Shown: positions 1 through 6,776, counted from the first letter of the stretch. The stretch is 6,861 nt of DNA from Gammaproteobacteria bacterium (GCA_003645495.1 QNFK01000098.1:1-6861), one strand, 5' to 3'. Numbers and translations are program-made. Notes: a model not told the origin generated them from the letters alone.

Positions 1-114
1 CAGGTTACCGTTGCACAGGAGTCTCAGGAGCAATCGTTCGACCACCTGCTCCTGGCCGATTATAGAACGTCCCATCCGATCTCTTAAACCGAGAATCGAG
101 TCATGCGCATTCAT
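1..114 (-). CDS. MoxR-family AAA+ ATPase, N-terminal fragment (runs off the left edge)
   Basis: Reading the minus strand from an ATG at 114-112 gives 38 codons that stay open to the window edge. Residues 19-38 read SIIGQEQVVERLLLRLLCNG and then NL. This matches the conserved start of MoxR AAA+ ATPases (an I/V-G-Q-E-x-V-V-E-x-L-L core, then an L-x-N-G-H-L-like segment just before the Walker A loop). Walker A and B would lie outside the window. The start is supported by a GGGAG Shine-Dalgarno-like sequence about 11 bases upstream. The gene begins 27 bp after the stop of the phosphatase gene in the same direction, so the two are very likely co-transcribed. MoxR ATPases are cytoplasmic chaperone-like enzymes that usually act with von Willebrand factor A and DUF58 proteins in metal-cofactor insertion, protein maturation or envelope stress. 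Those partners would be expected further left. The family call rests on a short stretch, but the motif is distinctive. Confidence 0.82.
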   Translation of the reverse strand, partial: MNAHDSILGLRDRMGRSIIGQEQVVERLLLRLLCNGNL

Positions 115-141
115 TTGGTCTGCAACTCCCGGGTTGAAAAC

Positions 142-1860
142 TTACTTTTTTAACACTTCCACAAGCGGTGTGCCGATTGCACCGGACGGTGGTTTTGTGC
201 CCAGATAATTAGCCAGCGTCGCCGCTATGTCGTAGGGCGTGACAGCACGACTAACCTTCATAGCCGGTAACCCGGCACCGGCAAAAATTACCGGCACATA
301 GGTATCGTAACGCCATGGTGAGCCATGCGTCGAGGCTACGATTAATCCGTCAAAGTCATTAATGAATACATCGGGTTCGAATACCAGGTAAATATCACCG
401 GAACGCTTCGGATGGAAATTGCGCAGTATGGAGCGCATTAAAACCGTGTCGGGCAGGCTGGCTGTACGTAACGCCGTACTCGAGACCGCTTCGGCCACGC
501 CCTTGAATTTCCGTAGCTCCTCCGCGACGGCATTCTCCACAGAGGCCTGGTCCAGTCCTTTCTCACGAATTAACTCACGATTGAGGTAAACGTAAGGATG
601 AAAGTACGCCTCTATCAGCTCTTCGCCGAAACCGAATTGTTTTTTCAGCGCCTCTATAGCTGGGGTTCGATCCAATGCATCCGTATCGAAATAATGTGCC
701 CTGTCGATACCCAACGCATTCAAATACCCGGGCGCATCAGGCTGGCCATGATCAGCGGACAGGACAATCAATGTATTCGCCAAGCCAACCTTTTCATCGA
801 CGTACGCAAACAAATCCGCCAGCGTGCGATCAAGGCGAGCCATGTTGTCTTCGATTTCCAGGCTGGAGGCGCCAAACATGTGACCAACATAATCATTGGA
901 CGAAAAACTGATGGCGAGAAAATCTGGCACGTCGTCCTGACCAAGCTGCTCTTCATCCAACAGCGTCTTGGCAAAATCCAGTGTCAGCTCATCGCCAGCG
1001 GGACTCAGCGTCAGCTTTGTTGTGAAGTATTTATCATCTGCCTCGCCATATGCATGCGGAAAGACCCGGCCGAAACCTGCAAGATCAGTCTCATACTCGC
1101 GGTCATCGGCGTCGCCGAACAGGTACTGTGATGATCGGTGCAGCAACTCCCACGACTTACCGGAATAGGCCGCTGCCGGATCGCGCGCATTCCACTTGTT
1201 GACCCACTCTGGATACTGATCGTAGTAATAACTACTGGTGACAAACTCACCGCCGGCCTTGGAGAACCAGAAAGCTTTGCCTGCGTGACCAGCCAACGAC
1301 ACTGCGCCGCGATCTTTTACTGATACAGCAAAAATTTTCGATTGCCCGGCGAAGTGGACAGCCATCTCGTCGCTCAGCGTGGAGGTCAGGATGTTGTTTG
1401 GCGAGCGTCCCTCAACTTTGGCTGCTCTTTGGGTTGGATCAATCTCAGTACCCTGGTCTATGTCAGCACCAACCGTAAGCAGATGATAATTGGCATCCTC
1501 AATATTGTAGGCAAGGCGATCCAGCTCCCGGTCAAACCAGACGTTGCCGATCATGCCGTGCGCAGCAGGCACTGTACCGGTCGCCAGGGAGGCATGACCC
1601 ACAATGGTCTCAGTATTGGCGTGCTGATAATGGGCGTTGGTGTAATGGATGCCATCATTCATCAGGTAACGAAAGCCGCCTTCACCAAGCACATTACCGA
1701 ATCGCCCTGGCAGGTCGCCGCGTAAGGCATCGACTGTAATCTGCAGGATGAGTTTCGGCCGCTGGCTTGCCAGGGCGTTGGGTCCGACGGCCACCAGTGC
1801 GGCCAGCACAGAAATCGAAAACATCCTGTTAAGTACTGATATCGATTTTGTCGCACTCAT
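142..1860 (-). CDS. PafA-like alkaline phosphatase (type I phosphodiesterase/phosphatase superfamily), secreted
   Basis: This 572-residue protein is predicted to hydrolyse phosphate monoesters in the periplasm or at the cell surface. Residues 1-31 are a signal peptide (hydrophobic core about 14-26, likely cut after ALA at 29-31). The two-metal site and nucleophile of the alkaline phosphatase superfamily can be placed: Asp44, the nucleophile Thr85 four residues before His89 (T-I-V-G-H), Asp323 and His327 (S-N-D-Y-V-G-H), Asp370-His371 (S-A-D-H-G) and His512 (S-T-H-G). Lys182 and Arg184 in VSVKDRG match the Lys/Arg pair of PafA, which favours phosphate monoesters over diesters. The protein has no cysteine, so it needs no disulfides. 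The start at 1860 is preferred over Met13 because an AGAGG lies ten bases before it. The gene follows the sulfatase by 88 bp and precedes moxR by 27 bp. A phosphodiesterase or nucleotide pyrophosphatase of the same fold is the main alternative. Confidence 0.9.
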   Translation of the reverse strand: MSATKSISVLNRMFSISVLAALVAVGPNALASQRPKLILQITVDALRGDLPGRFGNVLGEGGFRYLMNDGIHYTNAHYQHANTETIVGHASLATGTVPAAHGMIGNVWFDRELDRLAYNIEDANYHLLTVGADIDQGTEIDPTQRAAKVEGRSPNNILTSTLSDEMAVHFAGQSKIFAVSVKDRGAVSLAGHAGKAFWFSKAGGEFVTSSYYYDQYPEWVNKWNARDPAAAYSGKSWELLHRSSQYLFGDADDREYETDLAGFGRVFPHAYGEADDKYFTTKLTLSPAGDELTLDFAKTLLDEEQLGQDDVPDFLAISFSSNDYVGHMFGASSLEIEDNMARLDRTLADLFAYVDEKVGLANTLIVLSADHGQPDAPGYLNALGIDRAHYFDTDALDRTPAIEALKKQFGFGEELIEAYFHPYVYLNRELIREKGLDQASVENAVAEELRKFKGVAEAVSSTALRTASLPDTVLMRSILRNFHPKRSGDIYLVFEPDVFINDFDGLIVASTHGSPWRYDTYVPVIFAGAGLPAMKVSRAVTPYDIAATLANYLGTKPPSGAIGTPLVEVLKK

Positions 1861-1894
1861 TAATTAAAAACCTCTTCTATCGACGCAAACAAGA

Positions 1895-1927
1895 AAGCCG
1901 GGCGTCTGATCGACAGTCACCCGGCTT
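1895..1927 (-). terminator. Rho-independent terminator or attenuator between the sulfatase and phosphatase genes
   Basis: On the minus strand AAGCCGGG (1927-1920) pairs perfectly over 8 bp with CCCGGCTT (1902-1895) around a 17-base loop. The stem is followed by a T-rich run (TTTCTTGTTT, counting the stem's last bases). It begins 21 bases after the sulfatase stop. The loop is long and the T tract is interrupted, so termination may be partial and allow read-through to the phosphatase gene. Seen directly; strength is inferred. Confidence 0.6.
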
Positions 1928-1948
1928 GTTCCTATATCGCCCTGTTCC

Positions 1949-3490
1949 TCAGTTTGCCCCTTTGCCGCCCTCCTGAAGTGACTCAAGGACGCGGTCCAGG
2001 CTGAAGCTGCCTGGTTTTTGCCGGGGGGGGTATTCCTGGAAGGTGCCGAGAAATTGAGCCACATAGGCTGCTGCAGGGGAGAGCAAATATACGCGCTCAA
2101 ACCGCCAGGTTTCGTAAGCACCTGATTCCCAATCTGCGCGCTCGAACGGATCGCGGCGGAGATTGAATAACTTTGGAAAGCGCAGCGTCACGTAAGGCTC
2201 CTGCCATACTTCCAGGCCATGGGCACGTTGCTCAGTAAACATTAATTTCCATTGCCCGTAACGCAGCGCTGACAGTTGGCCGTCGTCGGTGAAGTAGAAC
2301 ATCTCCTTTCTCGGGCCCTCTTCTTCCTGGCCAGTGAAATACGGCAACATGTTGTAACCGTCGAGGTGGACATTGAAATTCTTTCCGGCCGCCCTGTGAC
2401 CTTTGAGCAGCTTATTCTTGATGTCAGGTTCGCCAGCTGCGGCAAGCAGGGTTGGCAACCAGTCTTCCATGGAGATGACATCATTGGCTATCTGTCCGGC
2501 CTCGATTTTGCCAGGCCACTTCACCATCATCGGCACACGAAAACCGCCTTCCCAGGTGGTGTTCTTCTCACCGCGAAATGGAGTAGTGCCGCCATCGGGC
2601 CAGGTAAATGTTTCGGCGCCATTGTCGGTTGAATACATGACGATGGTGTTATCCGCTATACCGAGCTCGTCCAGTTTGGCCAACATTTCGCCAACCATGC
2701 CATCGTGCTCTGCCATGCCGTCTGCATAGATACCCTGGCCGGTAACGCCTTTTGATTCAGCTTTCAGACGGGTCCATACATGCATGCGCGTGGTGTTATA
2801 CCAGACGAAGAATGGTTTGTTAGCCGCATGCGCCCGGTCGATGAAGTCAAGCGCAAGCTCGGTCACTTCTTCATCAATGGTCTCCATGCGCTTCATATTC
2901 AGCGGGCCAGTGTCTTCGATCTTGCCATCGGCGATAGAGTGAATCACACCACGGGGACCAAATTTCTTGGCAAGCTCAGGATCCTTCGGGTAGTCCTCGT
3001 TTTCCGGTTCGTCTTCGGCGTTCAGGTGATACAAATTGCCAAAGAACTCATCGAAACCGTGATTAGTAGGTAAATGTTCATCAAGATCACCGAGGTGGTT
3101 CTTGCCAAACTGGCCCGTCATGTAGCCCAAAGGCTTTAGCAGCTCCGCAATCGTCGGGTCTTCTGCGTGTAATCCTTCTTTCGCGCCTGGCAGGCCGACC
3201 TTCAACAGGCCTGTTCGAAACGGACTCTGGCCAGTTATAAAAGTGGATCTTCCTGCCGTACAGCTGTTCTGTCCGTAACCATCGGTGAACAAAATGCCAT
3301 CATTGGCGATGCTGTCGATGTTCGGCGTGTCATAGCCCATCGCACCCCGATTGTAGGCACCGACATTGAAGTAGCCGATGTCGTCGCCCCAGATGATCAG
3401 GATATTTGGCTTGTCCTGAGCAACAGCGGGATTTATGAAGTAAAGCAACAACAATGCGGATAACAGAGCCCCGCGAAATATCTTGTACAT
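1949..3490 (-). CDS. Periplasmic arylsulfatase-type sulfatase (formylglycine-dependent)
   Basis: A 513-residue sulfatase that should remove sulfate from an organic sulfate ester outside the cytoplasm. Residues 1-24 form a signal peptide cut after AVA (22-24). The type I sulfatase motif C-x-A-x-R is present at Cys77, Ala79 and Arg81, so Cys77 is the residue that a formylglycine-generating enzyme or anaerobic maturase would oxidise. Other active-site residues are visible: Asp36-Asp37 (calcium), the second signature GYMTGQFGKNH with Lys129 and His131, His236 (T-R-M-H), Asp288-Asn289 (S-T-D-N-G) and Lys308. Length is normal for the family. Cys77 is the only cysteine in the protein. The start has a GGGAG nine bases upstream. 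It is the first gene of the left cluster and is followed by a hairpin terminator and the phosphatase. The substrate (aryl sulfate, sulfated polysaccharide or other) cannot be read from the sequence. Confidence 0.95.
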   Translation of the reverse strand: MYKIFRGALLSALLLLYFINPAVAQDKPNILIIWGDDIGYFNVGAYNRGAMGYDTPNIDSIANDGILFTDGYGQNSCTAGRSTFITGQSPFRTGLLKVGLPGAKEGLHAEDPTIAELLKPLGYMTGQFGKNHLGDLDEHLPTNHGFDEFFGNLYHLNAEDEPENEDYPKDPELAKKFGPRGVIHSIADGKIEDTGPLNMKRMETIDEEVTELALDFIDRAHAANKPFFVWYNTTRMHVWTRLKAESKGVTGQGIYADGMAEHDGMVGEMLAKLDELGIADNTIVMYSTDNGAETFTWPDGGTTPFRGEKNTTWEGGFRVPMMVKWPGKIEAGQIANDVISMEDWLPTLLAAAGEPDIKNKLLKGHRAAGKNFNVHLDGYNMLPYFTGQEEEGPRKEMFYFTDDGQLSALRYGQWKLMFTEQRAHGLEVWQEPYVTLRFPKLFNLRRDPFERADWESGAYETWRFERVYLLSPAAAYVAQFLGTFQEYPPRQKPGSFSLDRVLESLQEGGKGAN

Positions 3491-3543
3491 TAGATTTCGC
3501 TCCCGAATTTTTTGAGTTTTGTGATTCTTGTTTTATTAAAACC

Positions 3544-3571
3544 AGTTTAACTTGTTCATGTTACTAAGCAA
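3544..3571 (-). promoter_or_regulatory. Possible sigma-70-type promoter of the sulfatase gene
   Basis: On the minus strand TTGCTT (3571-3566) and TAAACT (3549-3544) are separated by 16 bases. Each matches three or four of six consensus positions. Transcription would start near 3537 and give a leader of about 47 bases with a good GGGAG ribosome site. The match is weak and was picked by eye in AT-rich DNA. Confidence 0.25.
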
Positions 3572-3598
3572 CAAAAACGGAGAAAAGCCAAACAATAT

Positions 3599-3608
3599 AC
3601 CGATCGGT
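3599..3608. promoter_or_regulatory. Perfect 10-bp palindrome, possible operator
   Basis: ACCGATCGGT is a perfect palindrome about 110 bp upstream of the sulfatase start and just upstream of the possible promoter. Its ACCG...CGGT form resembles some TetR-family operators. A palindrome of this length is expected by chance about once per kilobase, so support is slight. Confidence 0.18.
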
Positions 3609-3743
3609 TAATTTTCGTGATCGAACATTTGGAGAGTGAGCAAATTGATCGTTAGTGCTATCGCGCAACATTGCAATAAAGAGAGTAACCGCAACACGGG
3701 GATTCAAACATCAGAAATTCATGGCACAAGACATTGAGCGCGA

Positions 3744-3805
3744 ACATGGGGCAATTCGCCCGCCATGCCAAAATCAGTCACATCTGACAGGTGCGAATTG
3801 ATCTT
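3744..3805 (-). repeat. 62-bp dispersed repeat, copy 1
   Basis: This segment matches 6798-6859 at 53 of 62 positions without gaps. The outer 18 bases on the left (ACATGGGGCAATTCGCCC) and the last 16 on the right (GTGCGAATTGATCTT preceded by G) are identical, and the nine differences lie in the middle. The ends carry an inverted repeat, CAATTCGC (3752-3759) and GCGAATTG (3793-3800), so a single strand can fold back on itself. The minus-strand reading is chosen because copy 2 joins a minus-strand 5S tail. The middle (TCAGATGTGAC on the minus strand) loosely resembles the conserved 5S stretch around CAGAAGTGAAAC, so a 5S-derived origin is possible but unproven. Confidence 0.75.
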
Positions 3806-3994
3806 CAGTGCCAACGCTTGGAAACGTGAAACTGCACGACCGGAAAGAGAAAAGGCGTCGAACCGATTTATTAAGATTTCTTCTTTATCCTGCCGCATTT
3901 GCCGGTTGGGATATCGTGGCCCAACATCGAACAATTCAGTTCGACCCCTTTAGTAGCATCTCTCCGCAACACGGGCGCGCGGCGCCGACTACAG

Positions 3995-4651
3995 CTACTT
4001 GCCCTTGCCCCACTCGAAGCGTAGCCCCAGAAGATAGGTCACGCCGCCGAGGTCAGTATTGTCGACTTCGGTTGTGAACCACTGCGCCTCGAGCGTCAGG
4101 TACGTCTGGACACGGCCGCTGCCTGACAGGCTGCGAGCCGAACCCGGATCGAGCCGATCCAGCAGCAGCTGCACTCCGACCCGGGCGTTGTAGCCGAGGT
4201 CAGTTCGTCCGTCACGGTTCGATTGTGATTCGATCTCCTGTCGGTAGTAGGCCGTCGTCAGCCCAAGGCCCGCGTAGGGCACAAAGAGCTGCTTGTCGTC
4301 CTTCTTGCCCAGCAGGTTGACATAGAGGTGCGCTGGCACGAGTGTGTATTTGACGCTGCCAGCAAGCTGGCTGTTGGCCGGTTGCACGCCCACCCCTGAA
4401 TCGCGCGAGTAACCGATCTCGCCGCCCATCTCCAGCCAGCTACGGAACTGGTAACCGAATGCAACGGCGACATAGCCGTTGTCATCGTCGCCGTAGAAAT
4501 CCTTGTACAGCGGCAAATCCGGCTCGAACAGTCCACCCTTCAACTCGAACACCCACGGCGTCGGTTCATCGGCGTACGTCAGTCCCAGCGGCGCCAACGC
4601 CAGCACCGCCACGATTCGGAGTGTGAAGCAAAACCACGTGCTACGCTTCAA
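3995..4651 (-). CDS. Outer-membrane beta-barrel protein (218 residues, TTG start)
   Basis: The open frame extends upstream to 4876, but that extension lacks membrane-protein character and overlaps the preceding gene. A TTG at 4651-4649 gives a clean signal peptide (MKRSTWFCF, hydrophobic core, cut after TYA near residue 26, then DEPTPW). This TTG overlaps the TGA of the upstream gene (TTGA, 4651-4648), with GGGGGCGG a few bases before it, so translation is probably coupled. The mature part has alternating polar and hydrophobic strands rich in Gly, Tyr and Phe (such as GYVAVAFGYQF, PAHLYVNLL, PYAGLGLTTAYY, TYLTLEAQWF) and a final strand TYLLGLRFEW near the C-terminus, typical of an 8- to 10-stranded barrel. 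The FELKGGLFEPDLP opening and the VPYAGLGL segment remind me of the MXAN_2562-type outer-membrane barrel family; this is recollection, not a search. Function is unknown. The tight linkage suggests it serves the beta-helix protein. Confidence 0.82.
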   Translation of the reverse strand: MKRSTWFCFTLRIVAVLALAPLGLTYADEPTPWVFELKGGLFEPDLPLYKDFYGDDDNGYVAVAFGYQFRSWLEMGGEIGYSRDSGVGVQPANSQLAGSVKYTLVPAHLYVNLLGKKDDKQLFVPYAGLGLTTAYYRQEIESQSNRDGRTDLGYNARVGVQLLLDRLDPGSARSLSGSGRVQTYLTLEAQWFTTEVDNTDLGGVTYLLGLRFEWGKGK

Positions 4652-6447
4652 ACCAGCCGCCCCCAGGTCGGGACGCGGCTGGCGCGTCGTCGGTATCCGA
4701 TCGATACGAGGAGACTCCCGGACAACAACGTCAGGGCACCGAGCGAGGCATTGCTTGCGTGCATCAATACGAGCGCAAGTGCGACCGGCAGGTAAAGTAT
4801 CCAACGTACGACAGCCCTCGCTGCATTGCTGCCTTCGATGGCTCGCGCAGCTGCCGGACCGTGGCGGTAGTACCACGCTACGAATGCGCGCCCTGGTCTA
4901 TTCGTTTCCAGGTAACGGTCACGAAATTCACGCAGCGCCAGGACTTCGGCCTCCCAATCGGCGCCAAAGGCCGCCGTGGCAATGAAACACCCCTTGTCCG
5001 GGAGATCGGGATACGCAATCGTGATGGCCGGACTCGCACTCAACGCGTTCGACCGGGCTCCTTCCTCGCTCGGTCCGATAGCCAGCGTGTCCTCCGGTGA
5101 GAAATCGCTCTCGTTCCTGTTTTGCGTATGATCGAGCGACGTGACGCTGACATGGTAGACCGGCTTTTGCAGGGCGCTGACGGCAAATAGATAAGTGGTG
5201 CCATTTGCCAGCCCCGTTACGGTGAAAGTGGTCACGTCACCCACATCGCTGGAGTTCTCGTCAATCGACGTGGTTCCCCAGTACACTCGATAGGCCGTCG
5301 CCTCACTCACCGCGCTCCAGGTCAATGCAACAGACTGATTGAGCGCGCCGGCGGAGAGGAGTTGTGGTGTACCCGGCGCCGGCGCGGCCGGCTGCAGATT
5401 GTCCAGTATGAACGTTGTGGCTGTGCCCGCTTCCACCGGCGACGGTAGTGTGCCGTTACCGGCGTCGGTACCGTTGTACGGTGGTCCGCTCTCGTTCTGA
5501 ACGTAGTACACGCGGTAGCTGCCCGGGTTCAATGAGCTTGTCACACGGTACGCCAGGTTCGCCGACCAGGATACCTCGATGCCGTAGGGCGGAGGGCTCG
5601 CGTCGCTCACGTCGCTCAATGTCGGCGCCGACAACGGGAACGGCATCGGATCGGCGAGTTGGCCGCCATATGCGCCAATGTCCGCTATTGAGTTGTCGAT
5701 GGAATCGACTCCGATACCCGTGTCGATGAACGGCGACCCTTCGCGCAGGTGAAAATCGCCCTCTTCAGTATCGACGAACAGAGGATCTCCTACTACGAAA
5801 TTGTCGCCGAGGCCCGAATCCACGCCAGCGACATTGAGGTCCGCGTTGGTGAAAAAGCCGCAATTGTCAACGTTGGCATCCCGGCTGACGGGTATTCCGA
5901 TCGGGCTGGTAATCGTGACCACGTTGCGGATGAATGCGGTATTCGTAACCTGCACGTCGATCGTGGATCGCCTGATAGCGACCGCGTTCTCCCAAAAGAC
6001 GTTGTTCAGGCTATCGACCGTCGAATCAATGTCGGCGCGCAGACCAAACTGGGTCGCCGTGTCGAAAATAATGCTTACAATCTGCAGATTCGTGCCGCCG
6101 ATCACATCGACGCCAATTTGCGCCTCGGCGACCGTGAAGTTGCCAAAGGTCACGTCGTCGATGTCGCTTGCCAATACGACGGGAATCGTGACGTCACTCG
6201 GCAGCAGAAACGTACGTGCAGCCTCGCGCCCCCGCACGTCGACGCCGCTCTTTAACGTGAGGTTCTCAGTATATGATCCTGTCGCAACGGTCACGACATC
6301 GCCATCGGCTGACGCATCGATTGCAGCCTGGATAGTGTCGAAATCCTCGGGCACCAAATGCTCGACGGCGCCAACCTGCGTAGCAGGAAGCGCGGCAAGA
6401 AGTAGCGCAGGAAAGATTCTGACCCAAGCTGTAGAGTGACTACGCAT
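4648..6447 (-). CDS. Exported beta-helix/fibronectin-III protein with C-terminal CFI-box anchor
   Basis: This 599-residue surface-type protein has, in order: a signal peptide (1-27, cut after VGA); a right-handed parallel beta-helix (about 30-265) opening with TIQAAIDASADGDVVTVATG and closing with GDPLFVD, then SPFIDTG and DIGAYGG; two fibronectin-III-like domains (about 270-350 and 360-460, the second with VALTWSAVSEATAYRVYWG); and a C-terminal module starting at Cys487 (CFIATAAFG, then LREFRDRYL, GRAFV, WYY). One or two hydrophobic segments (about 548-583) and a basic YRRRASR tail follow. The CFIATAA module fits the CFI-box-CTERM type of C-terminal domain; that name is from memory. Cys487 is one of only two cysteines in the protein, so lipid or thiol modification is conceivable. 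The ATG at 6447 is used; a TTG at 6453 is possible. No Shine-Dalgarno sequence is evident. The overlapping barrel gene follows. Ligand and role are unknown; beta-helices often bind or cut polysaccharide, but no catalytic motif is visible. Confidence 0.88.
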   Translation of the reverse strand: MRSHSTAWVRIFPALLLAALPATQVGAVEHLVPEDFDTIQAAIDASADGDVVTVATGSYTENLTLKSGVDVRGREAARTFLLPSDVTIPVVLASDIDDVTFGNFTVAEAQIGVDVIGGTNLQIVSIIFDTATQFGLRADIDSTVDSLNNVFWENAVAIRRSTIDVQVTNTAFIRNVVTITSPIGIPVSRDANVDNCGFFTNADLNVAGVDSGLGDNFVVGDPLFVDTEEGDFHLREGSPFIDTGIGVDSIDNSIADIGAYGGQLADPMPFPLSAPTLSDVSDASPPPYGIEVSWSANLAYRVTSSLNPGSYRVYYVQNESGPPYNGTDAGNGTLPSPVEAGTATTFILDNLQPAAPAPGTPQLLSAGALNQSVALTWSAVSEATAYRVYWGTTSIDENSSDVGDVTTFTVTGLANGTTYLFAVSALQKPVYHVSVTSLDHTQNRNESDFSPEDTLAIGPSEEGARSNALSASPAITIAYPDLPDKGCFIATAAFGADWEAEVLALREFRDRYLETNRPGRAFVAWYYRHGPAAARAIEGSNAARAVVRWILYLPVALALVLMHASNASLGALTLLSGSLLVSIGYRRRASRVPTWGRLV

Positions 6448-6453
6448 AGGCAA

Positions 6454-6730
6454 ATACTAGCGCAACTGTGGGACAATTGAGATCAAACTCGCAGCTTTCC
6501 AAAAACCGCAAGATAGATTGCACTTCGCCATGCAAGCCTGTGAACAAAAGCCAGGGTTGAAATCGACCTCCGTCTCCAGTCACCATCTTCCACAGCGGCC
6601 AGCCTAATTCGCTTGCTCGTCATCGGTTTCTCCATCATCGGGAAATCCTAACATAGCAAGCGGGCCAATCATGACGGGGCTTGCCACTAGCCAACCGTAC
6701 ATCAATAATCGTGGCGTCTTCCCATGGGCA
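6454..6730. other. Intergenic region between the rRNA-type terminator and the beta-helix gene
   Basis: About 280 bp without a supportable gene. A TAGTAT hexamer lies six bases upstream of the beta-helix ATG on the minus strand, where a -10 box would give a leaderless transcript, but no -35 element sits at a normal distance. Short open frames here have no recognisable character. Confidence 0.5.
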
Positions 6731-6731
6731 T

Positions 6732-6762
6732 AAAAAAAGCCGCTCCCTTTCGGGAACGGCTT
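6732..6762 (-). terminator. Rho-independent terminator downstream of the 5S rRNA tail
   Basis: On the minus strand AAGCCGTTCCC (6762-6752) pairs with GGGAGCGGCTT (6747-6737) with one mismatch around a GAAA tetraloop, followed by an unbroken run of seven T (6738-6732). This is a textbook intrinsic terminator. It begins about 14 bases after the 3' end of the 5S tail, as expected for the end of an rRNA operon entering from the right. Confidence 0.9.
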
Positions 6763-6776
6763 CTCTTAAATATGAA

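Larger units (their letters stand above)
3491..3994. other. 504-bp intergenic gap between the beta-barrel gene and the sulfatase gene
   Basis: No convincing gene was found here. The half next to the sulfatase is AT-rich (a sample row at 3601-3660 is 40% GC). The region holds a possible sulfatase promoter, a 10-bp palindrome, repeat copy 1 and, beside the beta-barrel stop, a GC-rich hairpin without a T tract. The rest (about 3806-3970) shows nothing I can name. Confidence 0.6.

Noticed and set aside
1..87. Plus-strand open frame entering from the left edge
   Set aside because: It is antisense to the MoxR start, whose minus-strand reading matches a conserved family motif; the plus-strand reading matches nothing.
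3719..3934. 71-codon minus-strand open frame across repeat copy 1
   Set aside because: It has no domain, no signal peptide and no clear ribosome site. Its apparent protein similarity to the frame at the right edge (KINSHL, GELPHVR) is explained by the DNA repeat, whose differences do not favour silent changes.
3974..3986. GC-rich hairpin (GGCGC, GCG loop, GCGCC) just after the beta-barrel stop
   Set aside because: The stem is only 5 bp and no T tract follows on the minus strand, so it is not called an intrinsic terminator.
4652..4876. N-terminal extension of the beta-barrel frame
   Set aside because: It is rich in Arg, Cys and Pro, lies within the coding sequence of the upstream gene, and would bury the signal peptide 75 residues inside. 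The TTG at 4651 gives a normal signal peptide.
5749..6439. Long plus-strand open frames of 168 and 212 codons
   Set aside because: They are shadows of the beta-helix coding sequence in GC-rich DNA and show no protein-like features.
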